A stretch of 64,000 bases of DNA from Burkholderia ubonensis subsp. mesacidophila (GTDB taxonomy: Bacteria > Pseudomonadota > Gammaproteobacteria > Burkholderiales > Burkholderiaceae), in NCBI RefSeq assembly GCF_002097715.1, contig NZ_CP020737.1, positions 186,001-250,000 on the forward strand, in the 5' to 3' direction. The position numbers and the translations under genes were made by a program. The notes below the pieces were generated by a model. That model saw only the letters and a program-made list of their open reading frames with translations. It was not told the origin of the DNA and ran no database searches. Positions 1 through 9,274 of this stretch are shown in pieces (within the stretch, counting starts at the first letter, position 1; each line of letters begins with the position of its first letter).

Positions 1-350
1 AAGTCGATCTTGCGCGGCACGCCGTCCTTCGTGTGATACGTGCCCGTCACGCTCAGGTTGTCGATGACGTACGCGCCGTAGACGTAGCCGTTGCCGTCGA
101 CGAGCACGTACGCGTCGCCGATGTCGCCCATTCGCGCGAGCGTCTCGATCGACGCGATCTCGCCGATGCCGTTCTCGGGCGCGACCGTGCCGCTGAGGGT
201 GATCGTGTCGTCGCCGGCGCCGGTGAACTGGCTCGCGTCGCGCACGCCGATGCGCGCGGTGGCGCGGTGCTTCCAGTTGCGCTGGCGCTGGAGCTCCCGG
301 TAAGGCGTGGTCGCCAGGCTGAAAACGAACTGGTCGAGCGACATCATCAT
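1..350 (-). CDS. P2 gpU-like phage tail protein (3' end beyond the window)
   Basis: Reading leftward from the ATG at 350 gives a protein beginning MMMSLDQFVFSL, followed by PYRELQRQRNWKH, which is typical of the phage P2 gpU tail family (about 160 residues). About 116 codons are inside the window and the C-terminus lies past base 1. Three consecutive ATG codons (350, 347, 344) make the exact start uncertain by two residues. It lies directly downstream of the tape measure gene, the same T-U order as in P2. Its role by homology is tail completion at the end of the tube. P2 gene D would be expected next, outside the window. Confidence 0.85.
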   Translation of the reverse strand, partial: MMMSLDQFVFSLATTPYRELQRQRNWKHRATARIGVRDASQFTGAGDDTITLSGTVAPENGIGEIASIETLARMGDIGDAYVLVDGNGYVYGAYVIDNLSVTGTYHTKDGVPRKID

Positions 351-379
351 GGCGGGTTTCCTTTCGTTGAAGCGGACAA

Positions 380-2932
380 TCAATCGGACAGGCGCGAGCT
401 GGCGCGCGAGGCCTTTTCGCGTTCGGCGCGTTCCCACTGGGCGCGCACCAGACGGGCGACCTCCGCCTCGTTGACGCCTGGCGGAGCGGTGAAGTTGATG
501 ATGACCGGGCCGGATGCAGGCGCGGCGCTCGCGGCGGCGGCCGGCGCCATGAGCGGCTGGCGGTAGTCGAGCGACGTGTTATAGCGTGCGAGCGGCGACG
601 CGGCGGTGGCCGACGGGTTCATGGCGTAGGCGGGCGGGCCGGCGAGGGCCGCCGCGGTCGTGATCGTGGCGGCGGTCAGCGCCACGCGCCCCTGGCCGCC
701 TGCTGCGCCGGGCGCGTCCGACGCTTGCAGGCCGAGCTTTTCCTTGAGCCAGCCGAGCGCCGAGCTGCCCAGGTTGCCGATCGTGTCCTTCAGCGCGCCG
801 AGGCGATTCGTGATGCCGTCGATCAGCGCGGAAATCAGGTTGCCGCCGATTTCCATGAAGCGTGCGCCGATGTTGCCGAACCAGTCGCCGATGCCGGCCA
901 ATGCCGCTTTCACCCACTCGACCGTGGCGTCCCATTTCGCGGCGATCCAGTCGCCAGCCGCGCCGAATGCGCCCGCGATGGTGTCCCACAGCGCGATGAA
1001 CTTCGGGCCGAGCGTGTCCCAGTTCTGCCAGACATAGACCGCGCCCATCGCGATCAGGCTGATCACGGCCAGCAGCGGGTTCGCCAGCGCCAGGCGGCCG
1101 AGGCCGAGCAGCGCCTGCCCGATGACGTTGAACGCGCTGACCATCGACATCGCGAAGTGGAGCACCGCGATCGATCCGAGCACGGTGCCGAGCGCGCTCG
1201 CGAGCGTGCCGACGACGACGAACAGCCCGGCGAGCATTGCCAGGGTCGTGACGATCACGTTCGCGGCCGTGCGGTGCTCGCGCATGAACGTGACAATTTT
1301 TCCGATCGCGGTTGCCGTGAGGTCGAGCGCCTTGTTGTAGATCGGCGTGACCCGCTCGCCGATCTCGAGCTTCAGGTCGCGCAGCTGCGCGAGCGCGGCG
1401 AGCTCGCGGCCGTGCGTCGACTCCGCGCCTTTCGCCTTCATCCCGTCGACGCCGTCGGCGGCGGCACTCTGCCGTTCGGTGTCGTGGATCTGCTCGCGCT
1501 GCTCGTACATCGTCGTGAGCAGGTTCCCCGCGGCCTTGTCGGGGAAAAGTTTCGCAAGTTCGGCCTTCACCTTGTCGGGGCTGGTGATCCCCTTGGCGGC
1601 GAGCTTCGGCAGCAGCACCTTTTCGAGCCACTCGAGCGGCGACGCCTGCAGCATGTCACTGCCCGACAGTGCACCAGGCTTGAGTCCGCTGATCGCGCCG
1701 TTCTTCTTGTGCTCGACCAGCTTCGGATCGACCAGGCCGAGCGCCGCCAGCCGTTGCGCAGCGGGCCCGGACGCCTTGCCCTGGAACGCGCTGCCGTACA
1801 GCGACGCGAGGCCTGCGCCGGCCGCCTTGCCGCCCAGCTTCTCGATGAGCGGCTGCATCTGGTAGTAGAACGCGTCCGTGCGCAACTTCTTGGCCGCATC
1901 GCCGCCTGATTCGGCGAAGTTGTCCCACTCGTCGCCGCTGACCTTGCCGCCGGTTGCCGTGAGCATCTTCTGCACGATGTTCGCTTCGGCGCCGAACGCC
2001 GCTTCGTTCCTGGTACCGCCGCGCAGGTCGATCACCTTCAGCATGCCCATGAACTGGTCGACGTTCTTCTTCGCGTCTTCCGCGCCGAACAGCGCTTCGT
2101 TCGCGAATTTCATGTTCGCGAGCGTCGGCATCGCGACCCGTGCATGCTGCTCGTCGCCGCCCAGCGCCGTCAGCGACTCGCGCATCAGGCCCAGGTTGTC
2201 GATGGTCGACTGGCCGTAGGCCTGCTGCGCGCGCGCGAACTTCACCGCATCGGCCGACGCGCCCTGCGCGCGCATGCGCAGCGTTTCGCTCTCGGCCTGC
2301 TTCGCGAGGTCGAGCGGCTCGGACAGCATGCCGAACATGTCCTTGCCGATGCCTTTGATGGCCTGGCCGCGTGCCGAGAATTTCTCCCCGACGCCCCGCA
2401 GCGCCTCGATCCTTGCGCGCCTGGCGTCGGCGCGCTGCTGGCGCTGGGCGTCGTACCCGCGCACCCCCGCGTCGATCATCGACGTGCGCGACGCCATGGC
2501 CGCGCGCAGGTTGCGCTCGTCCCGCGACAGGTTGCGCGTGTCGATGCCCGCGCCGGCGAGCTGGGCGCGCAACTTGCGCACGCGGCCGGCTTGCTGGTCG
2601 TGCGTGGCCGCCAGGCTCGAGGCCGTGCGTTTCGCGTTCTCGAAGTCCTTGATCATCTGGCGCGACGGCGGGCCGGACGCGCGCAGCGACTCGCCGAGCG
2701 CGTCGACGCGCGCGCGCGCGGTCCTGAGATCCGACGCAGTATCGGCAAGGCCGCGACGCATCTCGCGAAACGTGCCGATGCGCTTCTGCGTCTTCGCCAT
2801 GTCATCCAGCTCGCGGCGGGTATCCCTCAGCGAGCCGGCCAGCCCCTTGTTGCCGGTCAGCATCATTTGCAGGGGCTTCGTCATGTTGTCGACCATGTCG
2901 AACATGACGCGCAGTTTCAGGGTGTTGTCCAT
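380..2932 (-). CDS. Tail tape measure protein (P2 gpT-like)
   Basis: An 850-residue protein. Residues 1-220 are charged and likely coiled-coil. A long hydrophobic stretch of several predicted membrane-type helices lies near residues 550-650, and there is a low-complexity C-terminal part. This is the usual layout of tape measure proteins of contractile tails. The length is close to that of P2 gpT (about 815 residues), so the tail should be of roughly P2 length if the tape-to-length rule holds. It follows the E/E' pair and precedes U, as in P2. The family assignment is firm; tail length is inferred. Confidence 0.93.
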   Translation of the reverse strand: MDNTLKLRVMFDMVDNMTKPLQMMLTGNKGLAGSLRDTRRELDDMAKTQKRIGTFREMRRGLADTASDLRTARARVDALGESLRASGPPSRQMIKDFENAKRTASSLAATHDQQAGRVRKLRAQLAGAGIDTRNLSRDERNLRAAMASRTSMIDAGVRGYDAQRQQRADARRARIEALRGVGEKFSARGQAIKGIGKDMFGMLSEPLDLAKQAESETLRMRAQGASADAVKFARAQQAYGQSTIDNLGLMRESLTALGGDEQHARVAMPTLANMKFANEALFGAEDAKKNVDQFMGMLKVIDLRGGTRNEAAFGAEANIVQKMLTATGGKVSGDEWDNFAESGGDAAKKLRTDAFYYQMQPLIEKLGGKAAGAGLASLYGSAFQGKASGPAAQRLAALGLVDPKLVEHKKNGAISGLKPGALSGSDMLQASPLEWLEKVLLPKLAAKGITSPDKVKAELAKLFPDKAAGNLLTTMYEQREQIHDTERQSAAADGVDGMKAKGAESTHGRELAALAQLRDLKLEIGERVTPIYNKALDLTATAIGKIVTFMREHRTAANVIVTTLAMLAGLFVVVGTLASALGTVLGSIAVLHFAMSMVSAFNVIGQALLGLGRLALANPLLAVISLIAMGAVYVWQNWDTLGPKFIALWDTIAGAFGAAGDWIAAKWDATVEWVKAALAGIGDWFGNIGARFMEIGGNLISALIDGITNRLGALKDTIGNLGSSALGWLKEKLGLQASDAPGAAGGQGRVALTAATITTAAALAGPPAYAMNPSATAASPLARYNTSLDYRQPLMAPAAAASAAPASGPVIINFTAPPGVNEAEVARLVRAQWERAEREKASRASSRLSD

Positions 2933-2947
2933 CGTCGATCGTTTCGC

Positions 2948-3453
2948 TCATTCGGCGCCGGCGCGCACTCGCGCGCGCTCGCGCCAGTCCATCAGCTCGG
3001 CCAGGCTGAAGGCATCCATCACGGGCGGTGTCCAGCCGAACACCGCCGCGATGTCCGCCATCGGGTCTTCTATGCGGTCTGGGAGGCCAGTCGGGATTTC
3101 ACGGCCTTCGGCATCAAAAAACCCGCGAAGATGCCCCCCAGTTGCACGAGGTCGGCGGGGTCGATGTTGGCGACGTCGGCTTCGGTCAGCATCGGCGTGC
3201 TGATGCGCGGCAGCACCTTCGACAGCGCGACGACGTCGAGGCTGACGAGGTCGGACAGCGATACGCCGCGCAGCTCGCCCGAATTCGGCTTGCGCAGCGT
3301 GATCGTCGTGATCGTCTGGTTGCCGCGCACGAGCGGGGTGTCGAGCGTGTGCGTGGCCGGATCGTCCTGAGCGGGCGCTGCCTCGGTGACGGCTGCAGCG
3401 GATGCGTCGACCTGCAGGTCGGTCGCGGCTTGTTCGGATTGGGTCGGATACAT
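2948..3453 (-). CDS. gpE+E' tail protein made by programmed -1 frameshift
   Basis: The frame ending at 2948 encodes a GpE-family C-terminal part (MADIAAVFGW and then LAELMDWRERAR). It is reached from the gpE frame by slipping back one base on TTTTTTG at 3115-3121. Reading across the slip gives GFFDAEGREIPTGLPDRIED and then the E' part, with no stop. P2 makes its tail assembly chaperone pair E and E+E' in exactly this way, just upstream of the tape measure gene. The E' part alone could also start at the ATG at 3061 (37 residues), but no good ribosome site was noted for that. Confidence 0.85.
3070..3453 (-). CDS. Phage tail assembly protein gpE
   Basis: A 127-residue protein between the tube gene and the tape measure gene. 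Residues 35-115 contain the conserved core (TLRKPNSGELRG, then DVVALSKVLPRIS and ADLVQLGGIFAGFL) of the P2 gpE tail assembly family (tail_E). The N-terminus is acidic and low-complexity. It terminates at the TAG at 3070 unless ribosomes slip at 3115-3121. By homology it acts with the frameshifted form as a chaperone that coats the tape measure protein before tube polymerisation. Confidence 0.9.
   Translation of the reverse strand: MYPTQSEQAATDLQVDASAAAVTEAAPAQDDPATHTLDTPLVRGNQTITTITLRKPNSGELRGVSLSDLVSLDVVALSKVLPRISTPMLTEADVANIDPADLVQLGGIFAGFLMPKAVKSRLASQTA
3115..3121 (-). promoter_or_regulatory. Programmed -1 ribosomal frameshift site (TTTTTTG)
   Basis: On the minus strand the gpE codons GGT TTT TTG ATG contain the slippery heptamer T TTT TTG. 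A one-base backward slip continues as TTT TTT GAT GCC into the open E' frame. A T-rich slippery heptamer at this point is the known signal in P2-like phages. Confidence 0.8.
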
Positions 3454-3522
3454 GGTGGTCCTGGCGATGATGAAGGGAATACAGCGGGCGGGCCCGGCCG
3501 GGAATGCCGGCCGGGCCGCGGC

Positions 3523-4032
3523 TTACAGGCCGATCGCGTTGCGCAGCGCCGAGAACAGGTCGGTGCCGTTGTACTTTTCGATCATGTTGATGAAGTCGAT
3601 CTCGATCAGGTCCACGCCGTTGACGGACAGCTTGTAGTAGCTGGCGACGGTCGTGACCTTGAACGTGGTGTCGTCCTTCGGCTTCGCGGTGCCCATGTCG
3701 ATTTCGCTGTGACGGCCCTTGATGACGATCTCGACCGCGTCGACGCTGGTCGAATCCGCGGCCTGGTAGCCGCCGGCGAAGCGCAGCAGCACGCCGTCGT
3801 GCTTCGTGATGCCGTACTGGCCGAGCACGGAGCGCATGAAGCCGCCGCAGGTCCATTCGAGCTGGATCCCTTCCTGCCCGAAGTCGACCTTGATCGGGCC
3901 GCTCATGCCGCCGCCCTGGTAGTCCTCCATCTTGCGCGTGAGCTTCGGCAGCGTGACTTCGACAACCTGGCCGACGAAGTTCTCGCCGTTCTGGAACAGG
4001 TTGAATCCCTTGAGTTTGCGAGGCATACCCAT
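3523..4032 (-). CDS. Major tail tube protein (P2 FII-like)
   Basis: A 169-residue protein beginning MGMPRKLKGFNLFQNG and containing LPKLTRKMEDYQGGGM and the C-terminal KLSVNGVDLIEIDFINM block. These are hallmarks of the contractile-tail tube family of P2 FII. It stacks as hexameric rings to form the inner tube that is driven through the target envelope. It sits directly after the sheath gene, the usual FI-FII order, with a 28-base gap. Confidence 0.95.
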   Translation of the reverse strand: MGMPRKLKGFNLFQNGENFVGQVVEVTLPKLTRKMEDYQGGGMSGPIKVDFGQEGIQLEWTCGGFMRSVLGQYGITKHDGVLLRFAGGYQAADSTSVDAVEIVIKGRHSEIDMGTAKPKDDTTFKVTTVASYYKLSVNGVDLIEIDFINMIEKYNGTDLFSALRNAIGL

Positions 4033-4060
4033 TGTGTTTGACTCCTGGTGAGGCCGACTG

Positions 4061-5233
4061 TTACGCGCTGACGCGCGCGGCGAAATCGGCGAGATAGCGG
4101 TCGGTGATGCGCTGGCGCAGCATCAGGTTTTCGAGCGGCGGAACCGGCGTGTACTCGTAGTCGAGATACGCCTTGCCGGACTTCAGCACGTCGGTCGTGT
4201 TCGGCTCCGGGTCGTACCAGGCCGAGCCGCCGATCAGGTAGCCCTGCGACGTCCATTCACGGAACTTGCCGTTGATGGTCTCGATGATGTCGCGCGGCAG
4301 CGACGGGTTGAGCGGGCCGTCGATGATGGCCATCTGCGCTTCGGCGATCGAATCCGCGATGACCTGCGCGGTGCGCGTGTAGTTCTCGAACGCGAACAGC
4401 GGATCGTCCGAGCACGTGCGCGAGCCCCAGAAGCGGAAGCCGTTGCGGTTCACGAGCGTCGTCACGTCCTGCTCGTTCAGGAAGCCGGCGTCGGTGGCCG
4501 GATCCTGCAGATCCCACGACACGTCCGCGCTGATGCCCGTGACGCCGTTCACGCCGACGTTCGACAGCGTCTTGTGCCAGCCCGTGTCGTTGTCGATCTT
4601 CGCGCGCAGGCCCGCGGCGTACGCGGTGGCCGGCACGACGACGGTCGAGTTGGTCGCGTCGTCCCACGCGAGGAAGTCCGGCCAGATCACCATGATTTCG
4701 CGCTGGCTGAACTGCTTGCGATAGGCAACGGCTTCTTCCTTCGTCTTGGCGCCGTTGGCCGACACGTACGCGAACGCGCGCAGCGACTGCGCGATCGTCG
4801 CGAACGCGGCGGCGACCGGCTGCGTGTCGAGGCCCGGCGCCGCGAGGATGCGCGGCTTCACGCCGAAGCGCGCCTGCGCGCCGAGCAGCGCCTTCATGCC
4901 GGTGTACTTGCCGTCGGCGGTGACGGCGCCGATCACGTTGGTGTTCGTTTCGGCGGCGTCCTTGCCTTCGGCGACGCGCACGACGATCGTGACGGGCTTG
5001 GTCTGGCGGCCGATCGCGTCGAGCGTGCGGCGCAGCGTGCCTTTCTTGCCGGCCTTGCCGAGCGCGGCGACGACGTTGGTCAGAAGGACCGGGGTGTTGA
5101 GCGGGAACGCGGTGGCGTCGGCGTCGTCGGCCGTGCAGACGATGCCGAGCACGGCCGTCGAGACCGTGCGGATCGGACGGGTGCCTTCGTTGATTTCGAT
5201 GACGCGTACGCCGTGGTGGTAATCCTGCGGCAT
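4061..5233 (-). CDS. Contractile tail sheath protein (P2 FI-like)
   Basis: A 390-residue sheath protein starting MPQDYHHGVRVIEIN. The open frame runs further upstream, but family members start at this position. Conserved parts include TVSTAVLGIVCTADDAD near the N-terminus, a central KIDNDTGWHKTLSN block and the C-terminal FREWTSQGYLIGG, which are typical of P2 FI (396 residues). It forms the outer contractile sheath around the tube. A decayed paralogue of its N-terminal part lies at 10696-10830. Confidence 0.95.
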   Translation of the reverse strand: MPQDYHHGVRVIEINEGTRPIRTVSTAVLGIVCTADDADATAFPLNTPVLLTNVVAALGKAGKKGTLRRTLDAIGRQTKPVTIVVRVAEGKDAAETNTNVIGAVTADGKYTGMKALLGAQARFGVKPRILAAPGLDTQPVAAAFATIAQSLRAFAYVSANGAKTKEEAVAYRKQFSQREIMVIWPDFLAWDDATNSTVVVPATAYAAGLRAKIDNDTGWHKTLSNVGVNGVTGISADVSWDLQDPATDAGFLNEQDVTTLVNRNGFRFWGSRTCSDDPLFAFENYTRTAQVIADSIAEAQMAIIDGPLNPSLPRDIIETINGKFREWTSQGYLIGGSAWYDPEPNTTDVLKSGKAYLDYEYTPVPPLENLMLRQRITDRYLADFAARVSA

Positions 5234-5292
5234 GGTGTGTGGCTCCTGTGTTTGCTTGCGGAAGAGAGAAAACGGGAAGAATCCCGTGCGGA

Positions 5293-5922
5293 TCAGGTCG
5301 CGGTTTCCGCGACCGGAGCTGCAGGTGCGCTCGGCTCGGCCGGCGGCGGCGGTACGTACGGCGCGGGCGTGGCGGGCCACGCCACCGCATCGGGGAACGT
5401 CTCCGCCTGGATCGCCGAAACGAGGGCCATCTGGTATGCGGACCAGGCCTTGAAGTAATAGATGCCCTCGTCGTCGAGCAGGCCCGAGGCGTAGGCGTCG
5501 GCCTTGCCGGCGTTCGCCTTGCGCGCGGTTTCGAGCCGTCGTTCGAACTCGGCCATCGCCGCGGCGCGCTTCTCGCGCTCGAGCTGTTCGGGCGGGACGG
5601 TCCACGCGCCGTCGATCCACGTGTGGCGTGGCGACGGCCGTGCTTCGGTCGTCAGGCCGAGCTCGTCGGGCGTCTTGCCGGCAATCGCGATTTCGATCGG
5701 CTCGCCGGTATCGGTGCGATAGCAGATGCGCCCGCGGTAGTCCGGCAGGAGGATCCACGCGCCGTCGCGATAGAACGGCCAGGTGGTCGGCGTGCGCGGT
5801 GGCGGCGCGTCAAGCGTTGCCCATGCGGGGATGAGCCAGCGTTGGTCGTTGCGCGGGTCGGCATCGGGCTGGCTGCTGCTCAGGTATTCGCCGGTCGACT
5901 GGCTGTAGTGGTGAATCAGCAT
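5293..5922 (-). CDS. Tail fibre assembly protein (P2 gpG-like)
   Basis: A 209-residue protein immediately downstream of the large tail fibre gene (15 bases apart). It has the usual layout of caudoviral fibre assembly chaperones: an N-terminal fibre-like part with aromatic WPFYRDGAWILLPDYRG and WIDGAWTVPPEQLE repeats, then a charged helical part (residues 110-180, RREKRAAAMAEF-type) and a Pro/Ala-rich tail. It likely trimerises or folds the C-terminal receptor-binding part of the fibre encoded just upstream. Confidence 0.8.
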   Translation of the reverse strand: MLIHHYSQSTGEYLSSSQPDADPRNDQRWLIPAWATLDAPPPRTPTTWPFYRDGAWILLPDYRGRICYRTDTGEPIEIAIAGKTPDELGLTTEARPSPRHTWIDGAWTVPPEQLEREKRAAAMAEFERRLETARKANAGKADAYASGLLDDEGIYYFKAWSAYQMALVSAIQAETFPDAVAWPATPAPYVPPPPAEPSAPAAPVAETAT

Positions 5923-5937
5923 GGTTCGGTGTCCAAG

Positions 5938-7818
5938 TTAGTAGGCGCGGATCATGACGAGCATCGCGACGTTGCGCGGTCGCGCTTCGCTTTCGCCGTC
6001 ACCGTTGACGGTAATGGCGTGGCCGTGGTGACCGTTCCAGCCAATACCGATGTTGTGCCCGTGGTTGCCTGAGCCTTCGGTGTTGAATTCGTGGCCGTGG
6101 TCGTTCACCCAGGCGAGGTCTGCGGAATCGTTGGGGCCGACCGCTTGCTCGATCCCACTGCCTTCCTGATCGGAACCCGTCAACGAACCGGGATAGGGTG
6201 GACGCAACAGGCGACTGAATACCCCGTTGACGTGGTTGTGCGCGCCCGCTCCAGCGGTCCATCCGTGGTGACCGTGCCAGCCCTGGACGTCCGTCCATGC
6301 GGAGTGGATGTGATCGCCGCCCTCGCTTGCGCTCGCGCCGTGGCTGTGCGATCGGTTCGCGCTGTCCTGCCACGAGCCGATCATGCGATTTGCGTCGATA
6401 CCGCGGGCGTCGTCCCAACCACGGATGAACTCGCCGCGCATCTCCGGGAGGCGGAACGTCGTTTCACCGACTCCGGACGAGAAGCAGCCCACGCGACCCT
6501 TTTGCCATTCATCGTCCGACACGAGCGCGCCGCTGGCCTGCGCATAGGCCCACAGAGCGGGGTAGTCCGCACGATTGACGAGCGCGCCGTTGGCTTTCAG
6601 GAATCCGGCACGTACCGTCGCGCGGGGCTCGAATACGATCTGGCCGACGGCCGTCGTCGAGAGGGCGGCCAGCACCCATTCGGTCGTGGCGAAACGCGTG
6701 GAACGGTCGCCTTGGGCCGGCGTCGGGCCTGTCACCGGCTGATCGAACGCTGTGAGCGTCGGGGTGAAGCGCGCCACGGACACGCCGTTGCATGTCACGC
6801 CAAAAAAACCATCGCCGCTGTGGTACAGCCCTGTATCCGGTTTGCCATCGTTCGCGAACGTGAGCGACGGATTTGCGAGGCCTCCTTCCGCGAGTACCAG
6901 GCGCTTGCCGGGCTCGAATGCCAGATCGCCATTCATGGTGCCGCCGGCGATCGGCACGTAGTTGTCAGGACTGAAATTCCCGGCATCCCACACCGTCTTG
7001 CCGTCGACGGTCGGCCGCTTCGAAAAGTTGATGACGCCGGTCGTCCGCGAAATCCACAGAACGTTGTCGATCCACTTTCCATCGTCGCCAATACGCGACA
7101 GATACCAGTGCGATCCGGTGTTGGAGCCTGTTTCAGCGCCGTTGTCGGTTCCCATCTCCCATCGGGTGACGCGATCGGTTTTCCAGACGATCGCGCGATA
7201 CGTCTCGCTCATGCCGTTCAGCACGTAGTAACCATTCGCGTTACCCCGGTCGACCCACACGTCGCCGGTGAAAGTTGAGCCGGCCAGTGAGGCATAGCGT
7301 GTCGCCGCCGTCTTTGGCGTCACCGCTCTCGTATCGTCGGCACCCGCATCGACTTCCGCCTGCGTCGCCAGCTCGACTACGCCCTGCCGCTCGGTGGTCG
7401 CCGGCGGGTTGAGGAACGACGCATCACCGAACACGAGCTGCGTCGCATCGATCGTCGCGAACTGCAGGTCGGTCGACAGCAGCAGCAGCGCGGCCGGCGA
7501 TTTCTCCATGATCGGCGTCGCCTGGCCGTAGGCGGCCAGCAGCACCCCGTTCTCGAGGTAGAGGCCGAACCCGTACAGCGAGTACTGGTCCGCCGTGTCG
7601 TCCTTCAGCGTCGCGTGAATCGTGTCCGGCGCGATGTTGGCGCCGCCGAACGTCGTGATGCGCTTCAGCTCGTTCGGCAGCTTCGTGAGCCCCTTGTCGG
7701 CGACGAAGGGCGCATTCGCAAGACCGATTGCCGTGACCTGGTGGGCGCTGGTGCCGCCGTTGCCGGGCGCGACGAGCGCTGCGCGGCCGGCGTCGGTGAT
7801 GAGGATCTGGGTTGCCAT
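5938..7818 (-). CDS. Tail fibre protein H with collar domain and HxH-rich tip
   Basis: A 626-residue fibre. The N-terminus (MATQILITDAGRAAL) is the P2 gpH-type baseplate-attachment domain. A low-complexity shaft follows. A phage tail collar domain spans about residues 400-470 (FLKANGALVNRADYPALW, then FRLPEMRGEFIRGWDD). The last 150 residues are rich in His and Gly with repeated HxH motifs (HSHG, HIH, HGHHG, HNH, HGHHGH), as in metal-binding fibre tips. The tip should determine host specificity. It is followed by its assembly chaperone and is the second of two fibre genes in the cluster. Confidence 0.9.
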   Translation of the reverse strand: MATQILITDAGRAALVAPGNGGTSAHQVTAIGLANAPFVADKGLTKLPNELKRITTFGGANIAPDTIHATLKDDTADQYSLYGFGLYLENGVLLAAYGQATPIMEKSPAALLLLSTDLQFATIDATQLVFGDASFLNPPATTERQGVVELATQAEVDAGADDTRAVTPKTAATRYASLAGSTFTGDVWVDRGNANGYYVLNGMSETYRAIVWKTDRVTRWEMGTDNGAETGSNTGSHWYLSRIGDDGKWIDNVLWISRTTGVINFSKRPTVDGKTVWDAGNFSPDNYVPIAGGTMNGDLAFEPGKRLVLAEGGLANPSLTFANDGKPDTGLYHSGDGFFGVTCNGVSVARFTPTLTAFDQPVTGPTPAQGDRSTRFATTEWVLAALSTTAVGQIVFEPRATVRAGFLKANGALVNRADYPALWAYAQASGALVSDDEWQKGRVGCFSSGVGETTFRLPEMRGEFIRGWDDARGIDANRMIGSWQDSANRSHSHGASASEGGDHIHSAWTDVQGWHGHHGWTAGAGAHNHVNGVFSRLLRPPYPGSLTGSDQEGSGIEQAVGPNDSADLAWVNDHGHEFNTEGSGNHGHNIGIGWNGHHGHAITVNGDGESEARPRNVAMLVMIRAY

Positions 7819-7824
7819 GTGCGA

Positions 7825-8367
7825 TCAGTTGTCGGTGAGGTTCATGCGGCGATAGACCGCCACGCGAGCGGCGGCGCCGACCCGTTGCCGGCCCCGCATC
7901 GCGAAGCCCTGCGTGAACGTGTAGTGCGCCCGTACCGGCTTGGTCCGGTCGATTTCCGCGACGATGTCGGCGACGTATTCGGCGGTGGGCGGCTCGCCTT
8001 CCTGGCCGCTGACCGTCAGCACGACGTCGAACGTGCCGGGCCGGCCCGGCGGGTCCTGCTCGAACCATTCGCGCAGCACGAGGTTGCCGCCGAAGGTCGC
8101 GACGACTTCGCGCACGGCCGCGGCGGTGCCCTTGCGGCGCGCGATCGGAATCGCCTGCCTGACGCGGGCGCGCTTCACGTGCTCGGGCCAGTAGTCCTTC
8201 CACGCGTCGACGCCGAGGTGCCACGCGAGCCACGGCAGCAGGTCGAAGCGGATGGCGTCCGGGTACATCAGCGTCGCGAGCGGAGTCGGAATGTCGTCGA
8301 CGCGCGCGTTCACGGCGGCGAGGTTGCGCTCGAGCCGGGTCGCATTCGGCGGCAGGACGTCATTCAT
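7825..8367 (-). CDS. Tail protein I, baseplate (second module)
   Basis: A 180-residue P2 gpI-family protein (LPPNATRLERNLAAVNARV near the N-terminus, then the FDLLPWLAWHLGVDAWKDYWPE block). In P2-like tails gpI joins the baseplate wedge and fibre. Its start overlaps the end of gene J by 8 bases, the same overlap as in the J-I pair at 11838-13308. It is a clear paralogue of the upstream copy but differs at most positions. Confidence 0.92.
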   Translation of the reverse strand: MNDVLPPNATRLERNLAAVNARVDDIPTPLATLMYPDAIRFDLLPWLAWHLGVDAWKDYWPEHVKRARVRQAIPIARRKGTAAAVREVVATFGGNLVLREWFEQDPPGRPGTFDVVLTVSGQEGEPPTAEYVADIVAEIDRTKPVRAHYTFTQGFAMRGRQRVGAAARVAVYRRMNLTDN

Positions 8368-9274
8368 TGCTGTACACCCCGCCGTCGATCAGCTCGATCC
8401 CGGTGCAGTACGGCGCCTGCTGCTTCGTCGCCGGAATGCCGGCGAGCGGGCTTTCGAGGACCACCTTCTGCACGCCTGCGGCGCGAGCGGCTGCATAGAT
8501 GCCGTCCAGCGTGACTTCCATGCCGAGCCGGTGCATGTCGTCGGCGTATTTCTTCATCGCCTTGTTGGCTTGGGCGAGCGCCACGGCGCGATCCGGACCG
8601 GCGAAGAACACCAGCCGCGCGCGGATCGCATAGCGCAGGATTTCCGCGGCGCGCACCGTCACCTTGTCGGTGAGCGGCCGCACGTCGTCGGCCTGCAGCG
8701 CGGTCTTCACGGCGTCGACCAGTTTCTGGTCCGCCGTGCCGTCGCCGTCGCGCGCGAGCACGGTGACGAGCACTTCGCACGGAGCGGGGCTGACTGCCGA
8801 TGCGTCGAGCACGCGGCCGTCCGCGTTGCGCGCATGCGAGACGTACGCGCCCTCGGGGCCGGCGACGGAGAAGCGCTGCGGCGCGAGCTGCGTGCGGGCA
8901 CGCAGGTCGACGTCGCTTTCCATGACCGCCGCCAGGTTGTGTTCCGGGTCGGCGGGCGTGATCGTCAGGCGGCGGATGCCGAACAGGGCCGCGAGATGGT
9001 CGAGGTCGTCGCCGCGTGCGTACGCGAGCATGACCGCGCGCGCGGCGTCGTTCACGCGCTGCCGCAGCACGAGCTCGCGGTACGCGTTTTCCTGCAGCAG
9101 CTTCACCATCGGCTCCGATTCGAGCGCGAGGGTGGCGGCGATCTCTGCCTGCTCGGTCGACGGATACAGCGACACGAGGCGCGCCTTGCGTTCGGCCAGC
9201 AGCGTTTCGTAGTCGATCGTTTCGACGACGTCAGGCGACGGCAGCTGCGAGAGATCGATCGGCGTCACGCTCAT
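8360..9274 (-). CDS. Baseplate assembly protein J (second module)
   Basis: A 304-residue P2 gpJ-like wedge protein. The conserved block ENAYRELVLRQRVNDAARAVMLAYA (residues 76-100) and GDDLDHLAALFGI are shared with the paralogue at 12397-13308. The start at 9274 is chosen because its ATG overlaps the TGA of gpW (ATGA), indicating translational coupling. It builds the baseplate wedges around the spike. Confidence 0.93.
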   Translation of the reverse strand: MSVTPIDLSQLPSPDVVETIDYETLLAERKARLVSLYPSTEQAEIAATLALESEPMVKLLQENAYRELVLRQRVNDAARAVMLAYARGDDLDHLAALFGIRRLTITPADPEHNLAAVMESDVDLRARTQLAPQRFSVAGPEGAYVSHARNADGRVLDASAVSPAPCEVLVTVLARDGDGTADQKLVDAVKTALQADDVRPLTDKVTVRAAEILRYAIRARLVFFAGPDRAVALAQANKAMKKYADDMHRLGMEVTLDGIYAAARAAGVQKVVLESPLAGIPATKQQAPYCTGIELIDGGVYSNE

